NCBI GenBank assembly: GCA_014706385.1
Contig: JACGZH010000007.1
Location: 999,501 to 1,063,500 of the forward strand
DNA length: 64,000 nucleotides
Source: Phaffia rhodozyma
Taxonomy: Eukaryota; Basidiomycota; Tremellomycetes; Cystofilobasidiales; Mrakiaceae
Reading direction: 5' to 3'
Shown: one piece after another, positions 33,573-46,959 of the stretch
Numbering within the stretch: the first letter of the stretch is position 1
Layout of the letters: the number at the start of each line of letters is the position of its first letter
Translations under genes and position numbers: made by a program
The notes under the pieces: model-generated
Told to the model about the DNA's origin: nothing
The model's input: the letters and a program-made list of their open reading frames with translations, nothing else
The model's database searches: none

Positions 33573-36194
33573 CTACGACCAGACGTCCATCAACAATCTA
33601 GATCGTTCTTTGAGCGACTTGACTTCAGCGGCTCCTTCGACCGCTGCCGACCCGTTCTTTGACTCGGCCAACATGGCAGCCAACTTTTGTTCCACATCCT
33701 TCGACATATTTCGCCCATCACCACAAATATACACGCTCGCTCGTTTCTCGACGATCGCGCTCTTGATCACCTCTTTTTGGTCCCACAAAAGATCCTGAAC
33801 GTAGATCTTCGAGCCGTCTGGCTTTCGAGGGCCGGATCGAGAAAAGGCGACGTGGATCTTGAATTTTCCTTGGAGCTCCGCCTCGTACGCTGGCCATTCC
33901 TCCGCGTAGAGGAAATCTTGCTCGTCTCGGGAACCGTAGAACAGATAGATCGGTGCCCAATCGGCGAGCGCGTCTGGCCCGTTCTTGGCGATCGACCGTC
34001 TGGCCAGGGCGATTCGCTCTTGAATGAATCCTCTGAACGGGGCGACTCCGGTACCGGGACCGATCATGATGACCGGGATCTTTGGCGAGGTGGGCAACCT
34101 AAAGGTAGATCGTCTGACGTGAATAGGGACTTTGAACAGTTGGTCGTCGTGCTTGTAGGAACCTCTCGGACCTTCGAGTGTATACTTTGGGGCGGACACG
34201 TGTTCCGGTACATCGTCCTGTCCGTCGCTAATCATTGGGGTGGTCTCGTTGTTGGCGGCCTGCTTGACGTTCAACAGGTAGTTTGTGCCCAATCCGAAGA
34301 CCCACCTGGCCGGGTGTCGGTCAGTCGCCTGTGATTCATACTTGAGGATGACGGCGGTAACGTGGATGGAGTTTGGGTGAAGTTTCGGAGAAGACGAGAT
34401 CGAGTAAAACCTCGGCTGAAGTCTGGAAACGTCAGAGACGACGTGGTCAAACGGAATATTCCACACCGTGGTGTTCTCGGCCGTGGGCATGACGGTGATA
34501 TCGTTCCCCGCGGCCAACTGGAGAACCTCGGCTAGTCGAAGATGGCCGCCGACGACCTCGGTGTGGTAGGCCTGCTTGTCAGTTCCGAGTCGAGTGAGGA
34601 ACTCGGCAGCCTGCTCGGACGGAGCGTACTTTGCGAGCACCGCGAGTGTCTGCCTTGACGCCACGGCAGATATGTCGAGGTAGTGTCTGAAAACGGCGTC
34701 GTACGTGGTCGGGGTCGGGAAAGGCACCTTGGCCAACGTCGGATCGAGCGAGACGACCTGGATGATCATGCGCCGTTTCTCTGGAGAAGTGAGACCGAGG
34801 ACGGCCAACAGCCGCTCGACCTCGACATCAGGGTTGGAAGGCCAGACTGCGACGTGATCGCCGGTCTGGTAAGTGATTCCGGAACCGGTGATGTCGAACT
34901 CGAGATGAATGCAGTTTCGGTCGCCGCCGGTGAAGAGTTCTCTGCAGGCAAGTACCGGGGAGGCGTACGGGTTCTTCGCGTCATGCACACCTTTGCTGCC
35001 GAGGAGCGCTCTGGAGGAGAGCTCGCCCTGGAAGACTTTCTCGATCGGGTGGTTAGGAACCTCGGTTACGACAAAGTCAGGGGTCTCGCCCGAAGCGCCT
35101 TCCTCAAACGAGAGCGTGGTCGCCAGGGCGGCGAACATGTCGTCCTTCCAAGCGAGGTAGTCTTCTTCCATTGACTTGTCATCGTCTCCTTCACCCCGTT
35201 CGCCGACTCGGGTGGCACCCAGGGCGGTCAGCCGGGCGTCAAGCTGTCTACCGACGACGTTGTACTGCTCGTAGCTGTGCAGCGTATGAGCGTGGGTATG
35301 GGTATGGGTATGGGTGTAGGAAGGCGGATATTTGAGCATATGGAGTTTACATAGGATAGTGTAACGATGAGGAGAGGAAGGAAAGAGAAAAGAAGCAAAC
35401 AAAGAAAGATACTCACGTCTTGTTTCCCAGGCCAAACACAACATACTTGAGGCCATCGAGAGTAGACCCTTCTGAAAACTCTGGATCATCCTGGCTGATC
35501 ATCTCGATAAACTGGACGGCGTTGTCCGTGGGTTCACCCTCGCCGTAGGTGGCCATGCAGAACACGATCGCACAGTCTTCTGGGACCTGGTCGAGCTTTT
35601 CAAAGTCATACTCTTCGATGTCGCACACGAGGGACGAGACTCCGAACCGGGACTTGGCCTCTTTGGCGATCCGGGTGGCATATTCTTCGGCCGTGCCCGT
35701 CTGGGAGCCGTAAAACACGGCCAATCGTTTTTTCTTTTATCGTGATGAAGGGATAAGGAAGGGGAGAGGAGAGACGACGACGACAACAACAAAGGGTTAG
35801 TATAGTGCATAAGGTGATCGAGGGTGGACAGAGCGTTGGCCATGGCAAGCGGGACTCGTTGGGGATTGGTGGGAGGAGAGAAAAAAGAAGGGCCCGTGCA
35901 CAGAGGAGAGGACGCGGCCTGTGCGCAAGAGAACAGAGTGGGAAAGAAGAAAAGAAGAAAAAGGGACGATACCTGATCTTTCATTCGCGCGACAAAATCT
36001 CTGGGATCGCCTTTGAAGGCGTTGCCGTTCCCGCTAGAATCTGTGGGCTTGGATCCATTGGCGGTGGCTGCCGAGGAGCCTGAGGTGGTGGAGGCCGAAG
36101 AGGAAGAGGATCCCAACAGTCGATCCTTGTTATAGAATCCAAGGGCGAGGAGAGCACCGAGGAGGAGGATGACAAGATCGGAGAGTGTGGCCAT
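33573..36194 (-). CDS. NCP1: NADPH-cytochrome P450 reductase
   Basis: ER-anchored diflavin reductase that passes electrons from NADPH to P450s such as CYP51/CYP61 and, in carotenogenic red yeasts, the astaxanthin P450 (there called crtR). Exons 36194-35973, 35733-35417 and 35274-33573 join in frame to 746 residues. The N-terminal helix is LVILLLGALLALGFY. FMN site: VFYGSQTGTAEEYA and ATYGEGEPTDNA. FAD: RFYSISSSPK. NADPH: MIGPGTGVAPFRGF, LFYGSRDEQDFLY and YICGDGRNMSKDV. The C-terminus is LLMDVWS, with the usual stacking Trp. The second intron holds a (ggtatg)n repeat (35292-35318). It is convergent with PRP5. Confidence 0.97.
35292..35318. repeat. Short (GGTATG)n repeat in the CPR intron
   Basis: About four units of ggtatg within the second intron of the P450 reductase gene. 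Confidence 0.8.
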
Positions 36195-37207
36195 TTTAAT
36201 TGGATACTGAAGGAGGGTTCTGCTGACTGTACAGGGTCCTGACTGACCTGAGTGAGGAGATAAAGGGAGATGGACGAGAGAGACGAGAGAGGATGATGAT
36301 GATAATGAAGAAGAAGAAAAAGATTAAAGGAAAAAAAAAGAATTAAATAAAAAAAGAAAACAAAAGAAGGACTGGGAAAGTTAGAGGGTTTGTTGCCTAG
36401 TGGGCTTTGTGTTAAGGGTTGTGTTAAGTGTTGTGTGAAAGATTGATGAATGTTTTTTGATAGTTTTCTCGATCGAACGACTTTGTATCTTCCCGGTCAC
36501 TCTATCTGATTAGACGGTGGCTGGTGGAAGTCACGTGAGCGTAATTTTGGCTACAAAACCCCAAGTTCTGGTTACGCATCGCCGGTAACTACGGACCCCG
36601 GAGCGATCAACAGACACGCAGACAGACTGATTGATAGCTCGACCGATAGACACATAGGTGATGCATAGGTGATAGATAGATGATACATTACTGATAGGTA
36701 GAGATATCTATCTACGTCATCATGTCTACGCCTAATCTAACCCTAACCGCGTTCAATCGACCATCCAACCAACTACCTGTGCTATCTCTTCACTTATAGT
36801 CGCGCTTGTTCGAGCAACAAGTATTCCCCCGTCAGAACAGGGCATACTGTGCCTTGGGTCTGTATAAGTATTCATCTATCTGTCTAACCATCTGTATATG
36901 TATCTACGTATGTATCCGCACAAGCATGTATTCATTCATCTATCAGCTTATATAATCTTTCCAAACCCTCTATATTCATCTATTTACTTACACAGCTATC
37001 TACATATTCACCTATATTTCATCTACCTGTCCGTCTACCTAAGTACCCATCGTCACTCGTCACCGGTCCCTCAACCTTCTCCATCTTTCTCTCGAATCCT
37101 CTCTTCAGCGCTCTCTGGTGTACTCTCCGTCGTGTCTGGTCGTCGCACATCTCTTGCGCGTTGGTGATCTTGTCAGCTGCAAGACCGCACACCTACACGC
37201 CGCGCCA
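36195..37207. other. Divergent promoter region, CPR / TAPT1, with ATCT-type simple repeats
   Basis: About 1 kb with no gene. It holds a TCACGTGA E-box (36531-36538). Degenerate gatagatagatg and tctatct repeats run over 36640-36720 and 36865-37045. The pyrimidine-rich sequence from 37050 to 37150 is likely the TAPT1 leader. Confidence 0.5.
36531..36538. promoter_or_regulatory. TCACGTGA E-box in the CPR / TAPT1 divergent region
   Basis: Within aagtcacgtgagcg (36528-36541), a 14-base string identical to the one upstream of ESF2 (20809-20822). It lies about 340 bp upstream of the reductase ATG. Confidence 0.5.
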
Positions 37208-40200
37208 ATGGGGAAAAGGTCATCGTATCCGTTACCTTCGCCGTCACCCTCGCCGTCACCATCACCCTACAGATCACCCTCACCACCGACCTCGTTCTTT
37301 CCCTCTTTCTCCTCAAACATCTCCTCTCATCCCAACGAGCCAGATCGAGCTCTCCTGTTCTCTCAACAGCCATCTTCGCCTGCTCCGAATCCACATTCGA
37401 ATCTTCCACTTCCATCTATAAGCCCTGCCGTCAGATCTCGCTCCTCTTCAGATGCCTCACACAGCTCACTATCCTACCGGCCTGGCTCGACCTTTCCCAG
37501 TCGACCTCCGGTCTCCCAGTCACACTCGGCACGCACCATTCGCCAGAGACCGTCCGTTTCGGCTTCTTCGAATGTCGAATCGAGCCAAAGTTCTGGCTCG
37601 AGTCAAAGCCCAATCAACATTCCTGTAGCCCTCGCCCACACGCTTACTCCTAGAACATCCTTCTCGTCAACCTCACTTGAGACCCTACCAAACTCTCTTC
37701 CAGGCCGGACTCTCAGGACTGCCTCTCCAGATTCTAGTTCTTCGTCCTTGTCGTCTCCACCAGATGACCACAGGGCGCCTCCCGCCGCATACTCCTCTCT
37801 CCCACCCTCCCCTACTAGGAGTTTTGCCGACCTAGACGAATCTCCCCGGAAACTAGACACTCTGGATCTCAGCATCCTCCAAAGGAGGTTCTCCACTCAG
37901 CCCACCCTGGTTCACGACCATGATACCATCCAGGACCAGAACCAGGACCAGGATCAACCTCACGAGGACGCCGAGCTCGCGCCAGATGACACACTCGAGC
38001 ATCAACCAGTCCACCAAGAGCCACAGCCAAAGGCCAGTCTGTGGGAACATCTCCAGGAAGAGATCTGGGCAAACGACTATGAAAGCAGTCAAGAGTTGAA
38101 ATGTCTGTCTTCCTATCCCTATCCACTGTCTCTTAAAGCGTTTTTTGACACCCAAAGTCTTTCCTTTCTCTCTCCATTCTGCCCTCGGCTGACTCGAGGT
38201 GCCGCTCTCTCTTTCTCATTCACTTGGTTTCTTTACGTGCGCGCCGTCGACCGCAAGGGGAACGAGTGTCCAACTTTATCCAAGTCCCTCTTGCTATCGA
38301 AAAGGTACCATATCGCATGTACAGATCATGTTCTTCTTACTTCTTACTAATCAAACCCCATCATTTTCTTTCTTCGGTCTCATCTCAGTTGATCACATTC
38401 GGATCACTCGTCTGCCTCGATTCGTTTCTCTACGTGTTTACCATCCTACCCATCAGATCTTTTATCGCGCTCTGCGTCCTGCTCGAAAACTACTGGAGCG
38501 CGCTTGTCAAAAGGAAGCCACGTCGGTGCGGCCCAATCGTCTTTGTCGTTTTCCTTCCCCTTCTCCTCGCTCGAGTAAATAACTTTAACTAACTTTACTC
38601 TTCTTTTGGGTCACATATTTCCCTTCTTTCCTCCCTCAAGCCATCTGGCTCCTACCCAGCGGATTGACATCATCAAGTTTCTCCTTGTCTTGTTTAGTTG
38701 TGTCATCCTCATCTGGGGAACTGACGCAAGTTATATCTACCATTCTATTAGAGGGTTCGTCAATAATGTTTCGACAGAAACCAAGCTCGGCAGAATCCTT
38801 TCTCACATTCTCAGTTGACTCAAATCCGACACATACAAAACAGACAAGATAGCATCAAGCTGGTCGTCATCTTTGGAGCGTTCGAAGTATGTTCCATCGA
38901 TCGATCTTTTTCGGCGACGCGCTATCCTTATATTCATCTCTCTTTTCGTCGTTTCTTCCTACTCTGTCGCCCCTCAGATCGCAGATAAGTTGTGCTGTGC
39001 ATTCGGTCAAGACGTCCTTGACTCGCTTTTCGCAAGGGAAACTCTGTCAAGGCGGCCAAATGGCTCCCAACCTCATTTTAGACCAGTCTTTTTCTTTTGC
39101 TTGAGTCTTGGATGCGTCGGTGAGGCCTAAATTGTTTATAGCCTCGTTACGATACAAGGAGGGTACCACAACGCTCATAGGACGCTTTTTTCTTTCTCGC
39201 ATAGTGGCCCACACCTTGGTCTTTCTTTTCCAGTTGATCTCGCTCAACGTGGCTATTAACTCTTTCGACAACGCTCTCCTCACCTTGCTCGTCTCGAACC
39301 AGTTTGTCGAGATCAAGGGCTGTCAGTGTTTTTCCGATTCTTTTCATCTCCTTTAGGTTTTTTTCTTGTCAAACAAACTCTAACTATCTTCTCGTCCTTC
39401 TGATTCTTCTTCAATAGCTGTGTTTAAAAAGTTTGAGAAAGAAAACTTGTTTCAGATTGCTTGCGCAGGTTCGTCCGTGTCTCCTGTTCTCGACCAGACC
39501 AGTTCGCACCTATCCATTCACACCTACCCTGACTTTCAACTTCTACTTCTCCCTATCGCCCGTAACTTCAGATATCGTCGAACGTTTTCAGCTCGGTCTG
39601 ATGCTCGCCATTATCGCCTTCCGAAATCTAGTCGAACTGAGTGGTTCAGATTTTTCAAGCTTACCCAGGAGCTTTATGAAAGGTGCTAGCCATGTGGAAG
39701 CTATCCTTTCGGTCAGTCTTTTCTTTCTTTCTGACATGTTTCTCTCTCTTTTTATTTTTCGATATGACGGTCCTGAAGAGTGTATTGATCGCCTCGTTCA
39801 TCTCGTGCTGCTATCCTTGAATAGCCGGCCTTGGTTGTCTTGGGCTCGGAGATGGTAGTAGATTGGTTAAAACACGCATAGTAAGTTGCCTACTTTTTTC
39901 TTCTTACCTTTTCTTGTGGATCTCTCCAGATGTTCATCCGGTCTACTCTGTACCATCATCGACTCGGTCATCAGTATCACAAAGTTCAAGTAAGATCCAA
40001 AATCTTGTTCCATGTGACGTTTGACATGCCCCACTGGAAAGCCGTTCTCTGACATATCGCTCGCGATCCTAGTCATATCCGGGTCTCAACGTACGAGCGA
40101 TTTGCCGATGTGCTCTGTAGGGATCTTGTCACCGCCGGAATTGGAGGCTTGCCTAGTGGTAAAAAGGTAAAGAGGTTCTCTCCTCTCTGCTAGCTTTTCT

Positions 40201-41252
40201 CTTTGGATCACGTTCAAAGATTGACGTTGCGTCTTGCGATTTCATACGTCCTCTTCCTCTCTCCGTTCTCGTGCCGTTGTAGCATGCGCTGGCCGATCAA
40301 TCACCTCTCGTGTCGCGTCGGCTGGGCTTTGCGTCTCTCCCACTGGCATGTCTTGTCATTCGCATAGCCTTTCAAGCGCTTGGAATGGCATCCCGTCACA
40401 AAGAGTTGACAGTCAGCTCGGCCTTCCTGCACGGAATCTCCACAGCCGAAGGGGACGGATCGACCGAGGAGCCGTTCTGGGAGTCGGATGCTGTGCTATG
40501 GCTGGGAATCGGTTTCGGGATGTTCATCTTTTGGATCTGGTCCGTCTTTCTTCATTTTCGTGTCTCTGCTATCTCGGATCCGTCTTTCGGTCGGAGTCCG
40601 GTCTGATATGATCGTCTTTCTTGTTTTTCTTGTTTCGATTTTCGTTTCTTCTTTCTCGAAAAAAATAAAAAATGCAGTCTGGTCGTCCTGAAGATCATTT
40701 TAGGAATAAATCTTTTAAAGTACGCTTCAAGAAGGTTCGTAGGTATGGAATCTAGACGAGAGCAGGATGACGAGTTGAACAGGTTGGGAAGGTCTCCTTT
40801 AGGTGAAGGTGCTCAGGAAAAGGTGCTCTCTTTACTTTCTTTCTTTCTCTGTTTTGGTTTCATGATCCTCCTTCGGAATTAATAACAAAATACTGACAGA
40901 CAGTCTCTCCCACCTGAATTTAAATACATGAATGAATTTTTTCTTTAAAAAACAAACAAACAAACGACAGAGCTACAACAAAGAACTTTCAAGTCTGCTT
41001 CGACAAAATAGAGACGACCTACCGCTCCTCGCCGACCTACCCCGGAACGCTACCCCTTTCCCTTCCTCCTCTTCTTTCTCCACGACCGAACGATCCTTTA
41101 CTCCAGGCGACGCGGAATCACCAGCAGGTCCAGGTGCGAGATCGACAGCTTCGGGATCAACACCAGGAGCAGGAAGCAGTACAGGAGGGAAGAAAAAGGG
41201 ATATCAGCTCGAAGAAGTCACTAGGTACACTATGGTCAAACGGATCTTTTAA
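37208..41252 (+). CDS. TAPT1: TAPT1 / EMP65 family membrane protein
   Basis: Multispanning ER protein; yeast Emp65 works with Slp1 in protecting folding proteins, and human TAPT1 is linked to cilia and Golgi. Starts MGKRSSYPLPSPSPSP at 37208 after a long Pro/Ser-rich, presumably cytosolic N-terminus (about 300 residues). About a dozen exons follow, with LITFGSLVCLDSFLYVFTIL, DIIKFLLVLFSCVILI, IKLVVIFGAFE joined to IADKLCCAFGQDVLDSLF, and VVAHTLVFLFQLISLNVAIN. The family-defining LLVSNQFVEIKG then VFKKFEKENLFQIACAD and IVERFQLGLML come next. The C-terminal part contains WLGIGFGMFIFWI and ends LEEVTRYTMVKRIF at taa 41250-41252. Some small exons (39850-40160) are less certain. Confidence 0.93.
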
Positions 41253-41884
41253 AAGAAACAACCCTTCCAAAGTGTCCTCTCTTCAATCTTCACCCTTTCT
41301 TTCTCTCTTGCTTCGCTTCTTCTTTCCGCTTGTACGCGTGATGCTTGGGCAATGCACAACTTTTTTTTCTTAGACGGCAAGAACAGTGGTCCATTCATCT
41401 TTTGAATATACACCTGATGATTTAAATGATTATTAAAAAGGAAAAAATTAGAAAGGAATAGCAGAAGGACCATATTTGAGGGCCTAGAAAAGGATGACGG
41501 AGCCCGATTTAGAAAAGAATCCAGTGGCGGCTACAATACCGAGTGAGGAATAGAACGAATTAATAGGAGCAAAGAATCTCGGGCAGAAATAGGGTATGAT
41601 CCGTGACAAGGAAAGAGAGATTGGATGTATGCTAGGAGTGAAAGGAAATGAAAAGAAAAAAACAACAACAACAACAAAAAAACAAACCAAGAATCTTTGT
41701 GTATTGAGAGAGTTTGGATAGGGGGATTATGCGATATTGGGGACGTTAAAGGAAACGTTGAAAGAAAATAGAAAGATAAAGACGAAAAAGGGGGTGGAAG
41801 TAGGGAAAAAAAGAACGAGAGACAGGAGAGGATGAGAATCGTGGATATATCCCCTTCCAAAACGACTCGATAGCCCCCATCAAA
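41253..41884. other. Convergent 3' intergenic region
   Basis: A/T- and A/G-rich sequence between the tail-to-tail TAPT1 gene and the large coiled-coil gene, with (caa)n near 41660. No gene recognised; frames here are low complexity. Confidence 0.5.
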
Positions 41885-44800
41885 TTATCGCATATTTCCG
41901 TGTGAGTGCGCACTCGAGTGAGGATTAGGAGGCAAAGGGATCAAAGGCGGTGGGAATGGACTGGGTCCTCCAGATGAGAATGACTGGTACGAAAGTCTGT
42001 TACCCTGCGCTTGGACCGGTTGTTGATTCTGGGCGTGATGAGGCAGATGACCCGGAGGTACGTACGGTGACAGTTGCTGAGCATGGTGAGGAGGTGCGGT
42101 AGGGAAGGGCTGTTGGGCAGGCAGAGGAAGCTGAAGCTGTTGGGATAGACGTTCAGAGTGTTTGACTTTGATTGCAAACAATTCGGCGATCCTGTTTGGA
42201 GACGAGTCGAAAGATTCATCCCAAGTTCCAGATTAATCTGCACATTCGTATCGCAAGAGAATACGAGAAGAAAAAGGGACGCACTGTGACTCGAGCAACT
42301 TTTTCTCCTCCCTCATTCTTCCAAGATCAGTCATCGATCTTCCGACCTCCTGAGAAAGCAGCTTCTTGAACTCTTCCAGATGTTGAGTCACATTAACTGA
42401 TGTCGCCTGGGACATCGCGTCCACAAACCGGATTCTCTCGCCTTGAATTTCCCCTTTGAGCTCTATTTGTTGAATTGTGTTTCATGTTTTCGTTCGTGCA
42501 AAGAACGCAGTGACCGAAAGAAAAAGATGAGTTTCACAGTGATAACACATCAGCATAGTGATAAAGCACAGACCTTGACGGATGGCCTGAAGCATGTTAT
42601 AATTCTCGGCGCGCTGCCGCTCAAGCAGTTCCATCACAGACTCGATAGCTACATCATTTTAAAACGAGAAAAGAGTAAGTCTTTAGCCCAATTTGACTAA
42701 ATCGAAGATCTGTTCGAAAGCAACGAAGGCAAAACAAGAATAATGAAAGCGCACCAGGTCGTTCTTTCTCGATACCCTGTTGACGATGTTCCAACGACGC
42801 CAACAAACCCTCGATCCTTTGATGGTCGATCCCGCCTCCATTCAAACCTCTGGACTGTTGTTCGACCAACAAGGCGTGCATCTCTCCGACCATGCCTAAC
42901 AGACCGGGAGGGTGAAAATCTTGTCCGATCTGAGGAGACGGTAGAGGTGGTGGAGAAATGACGTCCGATAGATGGTCGACTTTGTAGGACACTGCGTCGA
43001 GGGCTTTGTTTCCACTTTTGGGTTGTCGGCAGCGAACAGAAGAGCGGTTAGTGGTTTATGTGCAAACAAGGCGACATACGTTAAATTGGACAATATACAT
43101 ACTTTCGGACAAACTGCTCCATCCAACCATTGAGTTCATTGAGATCTGAAGAAGATCCCCAACCCAGCCAATATTAAAACATTAGCCGATAGATACTTCC
43201 TCAAGGAGAATCATCTTGACTTACACCGAGCGATATCACTTGTCTGTTGGGACTGAGCACCTCTTTGCGCCTGCTGCTCTCTTAGGAGATCCAGAGCTTC
43301 CAGTAGCTGACGGAAAGAGAAAAAAATAAGTCGTCAAATGGTGTTCGATCAATGGCGACGATAAATCTCGAGTGTACGGACCTCTGGTGGAGGGATGAAA
43401 GAGGAAGTGCCTGGGGCCGCTGATCGTGTGGAGATCTCTTTGCGATCTTTCTTTTGGGTGCAAAAATCGCGCAAGCAGGACGTTAACATCAACGACTTGC
43501 TGAGGAATGCAGAGAATACCAAAACTCACTTCCGAGCCCATGTCTGATCCAGCGTTCTCCGGAGACTCCATGTCAGCTAGCGCTTCTAGTTGATCACCAG
43601 CCGCGCTCGATGGAGGTCTCACAGGCTTTGGCCCATGAATATAGATCCCGTTAGGCGATGTTGTCCTTATGAGAGGCGGTCCTTGGGATGGAGGCGGAGA
43701 TGGTGAGGAGGAGGACGTTGATAATGAGATATCAACCGGTTTCGGATTGGTAGCAGAAGGAGCATACGAATTTGCTCCCATCAAGAGTTGTTCGCACATG
43801 CTAAGAATTGACTCGAGCTTCTTTCCGTGTGAGTCATTCAGTGTCGATGTTTCAAGGGCAGGAGGCGCAGGGACAGGTGGAAGTTGTCGGGATAAATCTT
43901 CTGCTTGTTTCAATTCGAGGCATTCCTTGAGGTCGGTTCCTATCACTGCTAGGGTGGTGGTAAGATGATTCAACTGCGAAGATTGAATTTGGGAGGTTTC
44001 TCCTGAGGAAGCAACCTGCTCTAATAGTTTGGAGACGTCCAGTTGAATGGCCGAAAGCCTCTCATCGTGTTTCTCCGCCCTACGAGACGAATGTTGTTCG
44101 TTGTTCTCCAAAAGTTCGACAATTCTGGCCGAGTTGTAGTCAGGTGTTTGAAGGGAAAACGAATCAGGTCGGACGGCCGAACGAGCTGGAGGAATCTCTA
44201 AAGAGTCACCCAAGTCCATTTTGGGCGATTTCACATCTAACTGCTTATCTCCGCGGTCTTCGAAAGTTGATTTTGTTCGATTCAGGTTTGATGAAATTTC
44301 AGCGTCAGTAGATCCATCACGGATAAGCGTTTCGCTTCGTACCCCATCAGGCGCTGTGTAGGATATTGACAATGATTGAGGCGCAAGCTTTCCCCCGTTT
44401 TGAACGCTTGGTAGAGCAGGGTTGTTGGAAAATGAATTTTTGAAGCGGTCTGAAGCGACTGTTCCTACAGGTGATCCTGATCTTGCGCTCTTTTCTAGAT
44501 TCTCGAGCGAGCCAATCAACGCTCTCACGCCCCCGGATCCTTCCTTCTGCCTAAAACTCTCAAGGGCCAGAGAGGGAGGGCTCATCAAACTGCTCCGATT
44601 GGAACTCATAACTTCAACCAATTCCTCTACCGCTTCCCTCCTCAATGGTTTGTCTTCCATCCCGCTAAGCTCAAACATATTTTCCACGCTCCATCGAAGG
44701 TCTTCGATGCTACCTCTCCCAAGTTTCCCATCCCCAGACAATTGAAGTCTGGGTGGTGCAGAACTGATGGGTGACTGAGACGGAAGAGAAGAGAGCATAT

Positions 44801-46959
44801 ATGGTAACGTCACGGATCCATCTGGAGAGTTTGCATTTGAACGATAAATTGGCCCTTCCTCGTGATTGGATATTGAAATCGTGGCAGTATCATGGATGCT
44901 GATAGGAGGGGTCGTTAGAATAGAACTCTGAGGAGAATCAGCTCTGTTGAGGTCATCTAACGCCAGAGGTTGAGTAGTGGGGGGTGCGTGACAGCTGATA
45001 CCTGATTGAGGCGCTGGTGTAGATTGTTCACCAGTGAAAATCGCATCCCTGCAGTTTGTTCAAATCCCAGATGATAGGGCAGATGATCAAGATGTTATCA
45101 GTTTGAGAAAGATACAGCTGCTTGGAGGAGGATGTGCAATAGAAACTGACCAGAACGAGCTAACCCATCCTAACCTCTCTCCAATCGTTCCAACAGCGAC
45201 CACCACGACACCTGCGCCGTGCTTGAGATCGATTTCTAGGTAGTGCGTATCCTCTTCATCCTCATTTCCTGTCGGGCAGGGCCACTTTTCTCTGGCCTCT
45301 CGCTCCGGAACAGTCCTGACCGAGGCATCCTTGGAGAGCGCACAGGACCAACTTGTAAAATCGCCTCGGAGAGTAGACGTCGACAGCTGAAGCTTGCCAG
45401 GATAAAGTGTACAGTTCGTTCGGACCCAGTGGGGTGGAGAAGACGTTTGAGAAAAGTAAAAGAGAGAACCAGATCGAAGAGACAAGGATTCGACGGATGT
45501 GCTGTTTGCAAAGTGGACATTAGAAAGATTCTAAAAAAATTGGCAACGCAAATACCACATGAACAATCTTACTATCAATACCTAGAACAAGACGAAAAAT
45601 CGCTAAAGTTCGGAGAAGAGCACTTACATCTAGACTGCCTGCCAGAGAAAGCGAATTTTCACTTTGATAACTATGTCTCTGTCCGAACGACACGTTTAAT
45701 CCTTTACCCTCTCCCATCCCACTCATCGCTGCAAATGCCTCTTCGAGATCCTCCTCATCCATTGTATTATCGCCTCTGGTCGTAACGGTATCATTTTGAC
45801 CATTGTCGGAAGCGGCAGGCAAATTCCAAAGTGTCTGCCTTCTTAGGTCTTCCTCAGGCGCAATCTCTTGGTTGGCTCCTACTACCTGAACCGGAGCAGA
45901 GATCTCTTTCCGACCCCATAGGACCTGCCCATTAGCATCAGCATCTTGCATCATCTCTGCATCGATCGCACTCTCCTTTCGACCGCCGAACTTGCCACAA
46001 AGCTTTTTAAACCCATCTCGAAGTGGGGATCGACGTTCTTTGGTTGAAGGTGTGGTAGCGTCCGGCCGGCCGGGTGTGCGCGGAGGTCGAGGGGCAGACA
46101 CTGGTTGATTTGGTGAGATCGGAGGGAGAGGCTTATCCAGATTGAAGCGGGAGGCGGACGTAGGAGTGTGCTTGGTAGGTGAGTGTGGAGACTGTGGCTG
46201 GTGGCCGTACGGGTGAGAGGGTTTGCTTCGAGTGGGCGTGGAAGGTGCAAAATCGAACTTTGTCGCTGATGCAGGCGGTCTGGTCTCTGAGCAGGGCTGG
46301 GGAAGCGGTCTGTTGGAGGATGCTTTAGTTGGGGTCAAATCAAGTCGGTAAGGGGCCGGAGAGGTAGAGTAATCTCGGATGGGAGACGAAGGAAAGGATT
46401 CAGCCGGATGTCTGGCCGGTCTGATTGGAGATGTGCCTATTCGAGTAGGAGTGTTTGTCGAGAGAGACATGTTGTTCATCGGAGGGAGATCTCGATCCAT
46501 GTTGGAAGCGTTCCCAATTTTGAGAGGAGATGTCTGTTGGTTATAATCTACTCCAGTCATCTTCTCCTTCCCTTTTCCCGGAGATAACCAAGTCGGACCA
46601 GCACTAGATTCTTCCTTGTGTTCAAACATGTTCGCCCGTTGACGCATGCTTCCTGGTCTAGGACTATTCGTTGCAGACTTTGTGGACGAACTGAAGATTC
46701 CTTCCTCGTCCTCTTCCAACATAGGAGAGAACACCCCTGATTTCTTGACGTGACTGGCCACGACGACTTTCCTTCGAGTTCCCTTGACGGGCGAAATTGT
46801 AGAAGGCGAGGAAGGAGATGTTATTTGGCCGTTGGCCGAGTTCGAGGAGGAACCGATGGCACCGGGAGAATCAAGAAGAGTAGGAGGAATCGGACGAGAA
46901 GAGTTGAGAGGTTGAGATAAGATTGATCTGCCTTTAGGCCGTCCACCAACAATCGACAT
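41885..46959 (-). CDS. Large low-complexity and coiled-coil protein with a possible PH-like segment
   Basis: Starts MSIVGGRPKGRSILSQ at 46959 and ends SSAHSHGNMR at taa 41885-41887, in about a dozen exons of perhaps 1,400 residues. The first 450 residues are Ser/Pro-rich and disordered, with repeated SPI/SPxK sites (TPTRIGTSPIRPARHP, APRPPRTPGRPD). A folded-looking middle follows (LFYFSQTSSPPHWVRTN, TLYPGKLQLSTSTLRGDF, HYLEIDLKHGAGVVVV), which could be a PH-like or beta domain. The C-terminal half is helical: RIVELLENNEQHSSRRAEKH, ELLEALDLLREQQAQRG, NVTQHLEEFKKLLSQEV. It then ends in a Pro/Gln/His tail. I do not recognise a named family. Its build (disorder, PH-like, coiled coil) suggests a cortical or cytoskeletal scaffold, which is inference. 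Confidence 0.7.

Noticed and set aside
36725..36750. Telomere-like ctaaccctaacc
   Set aside because: Only two units in an internal promoter region; not an array.
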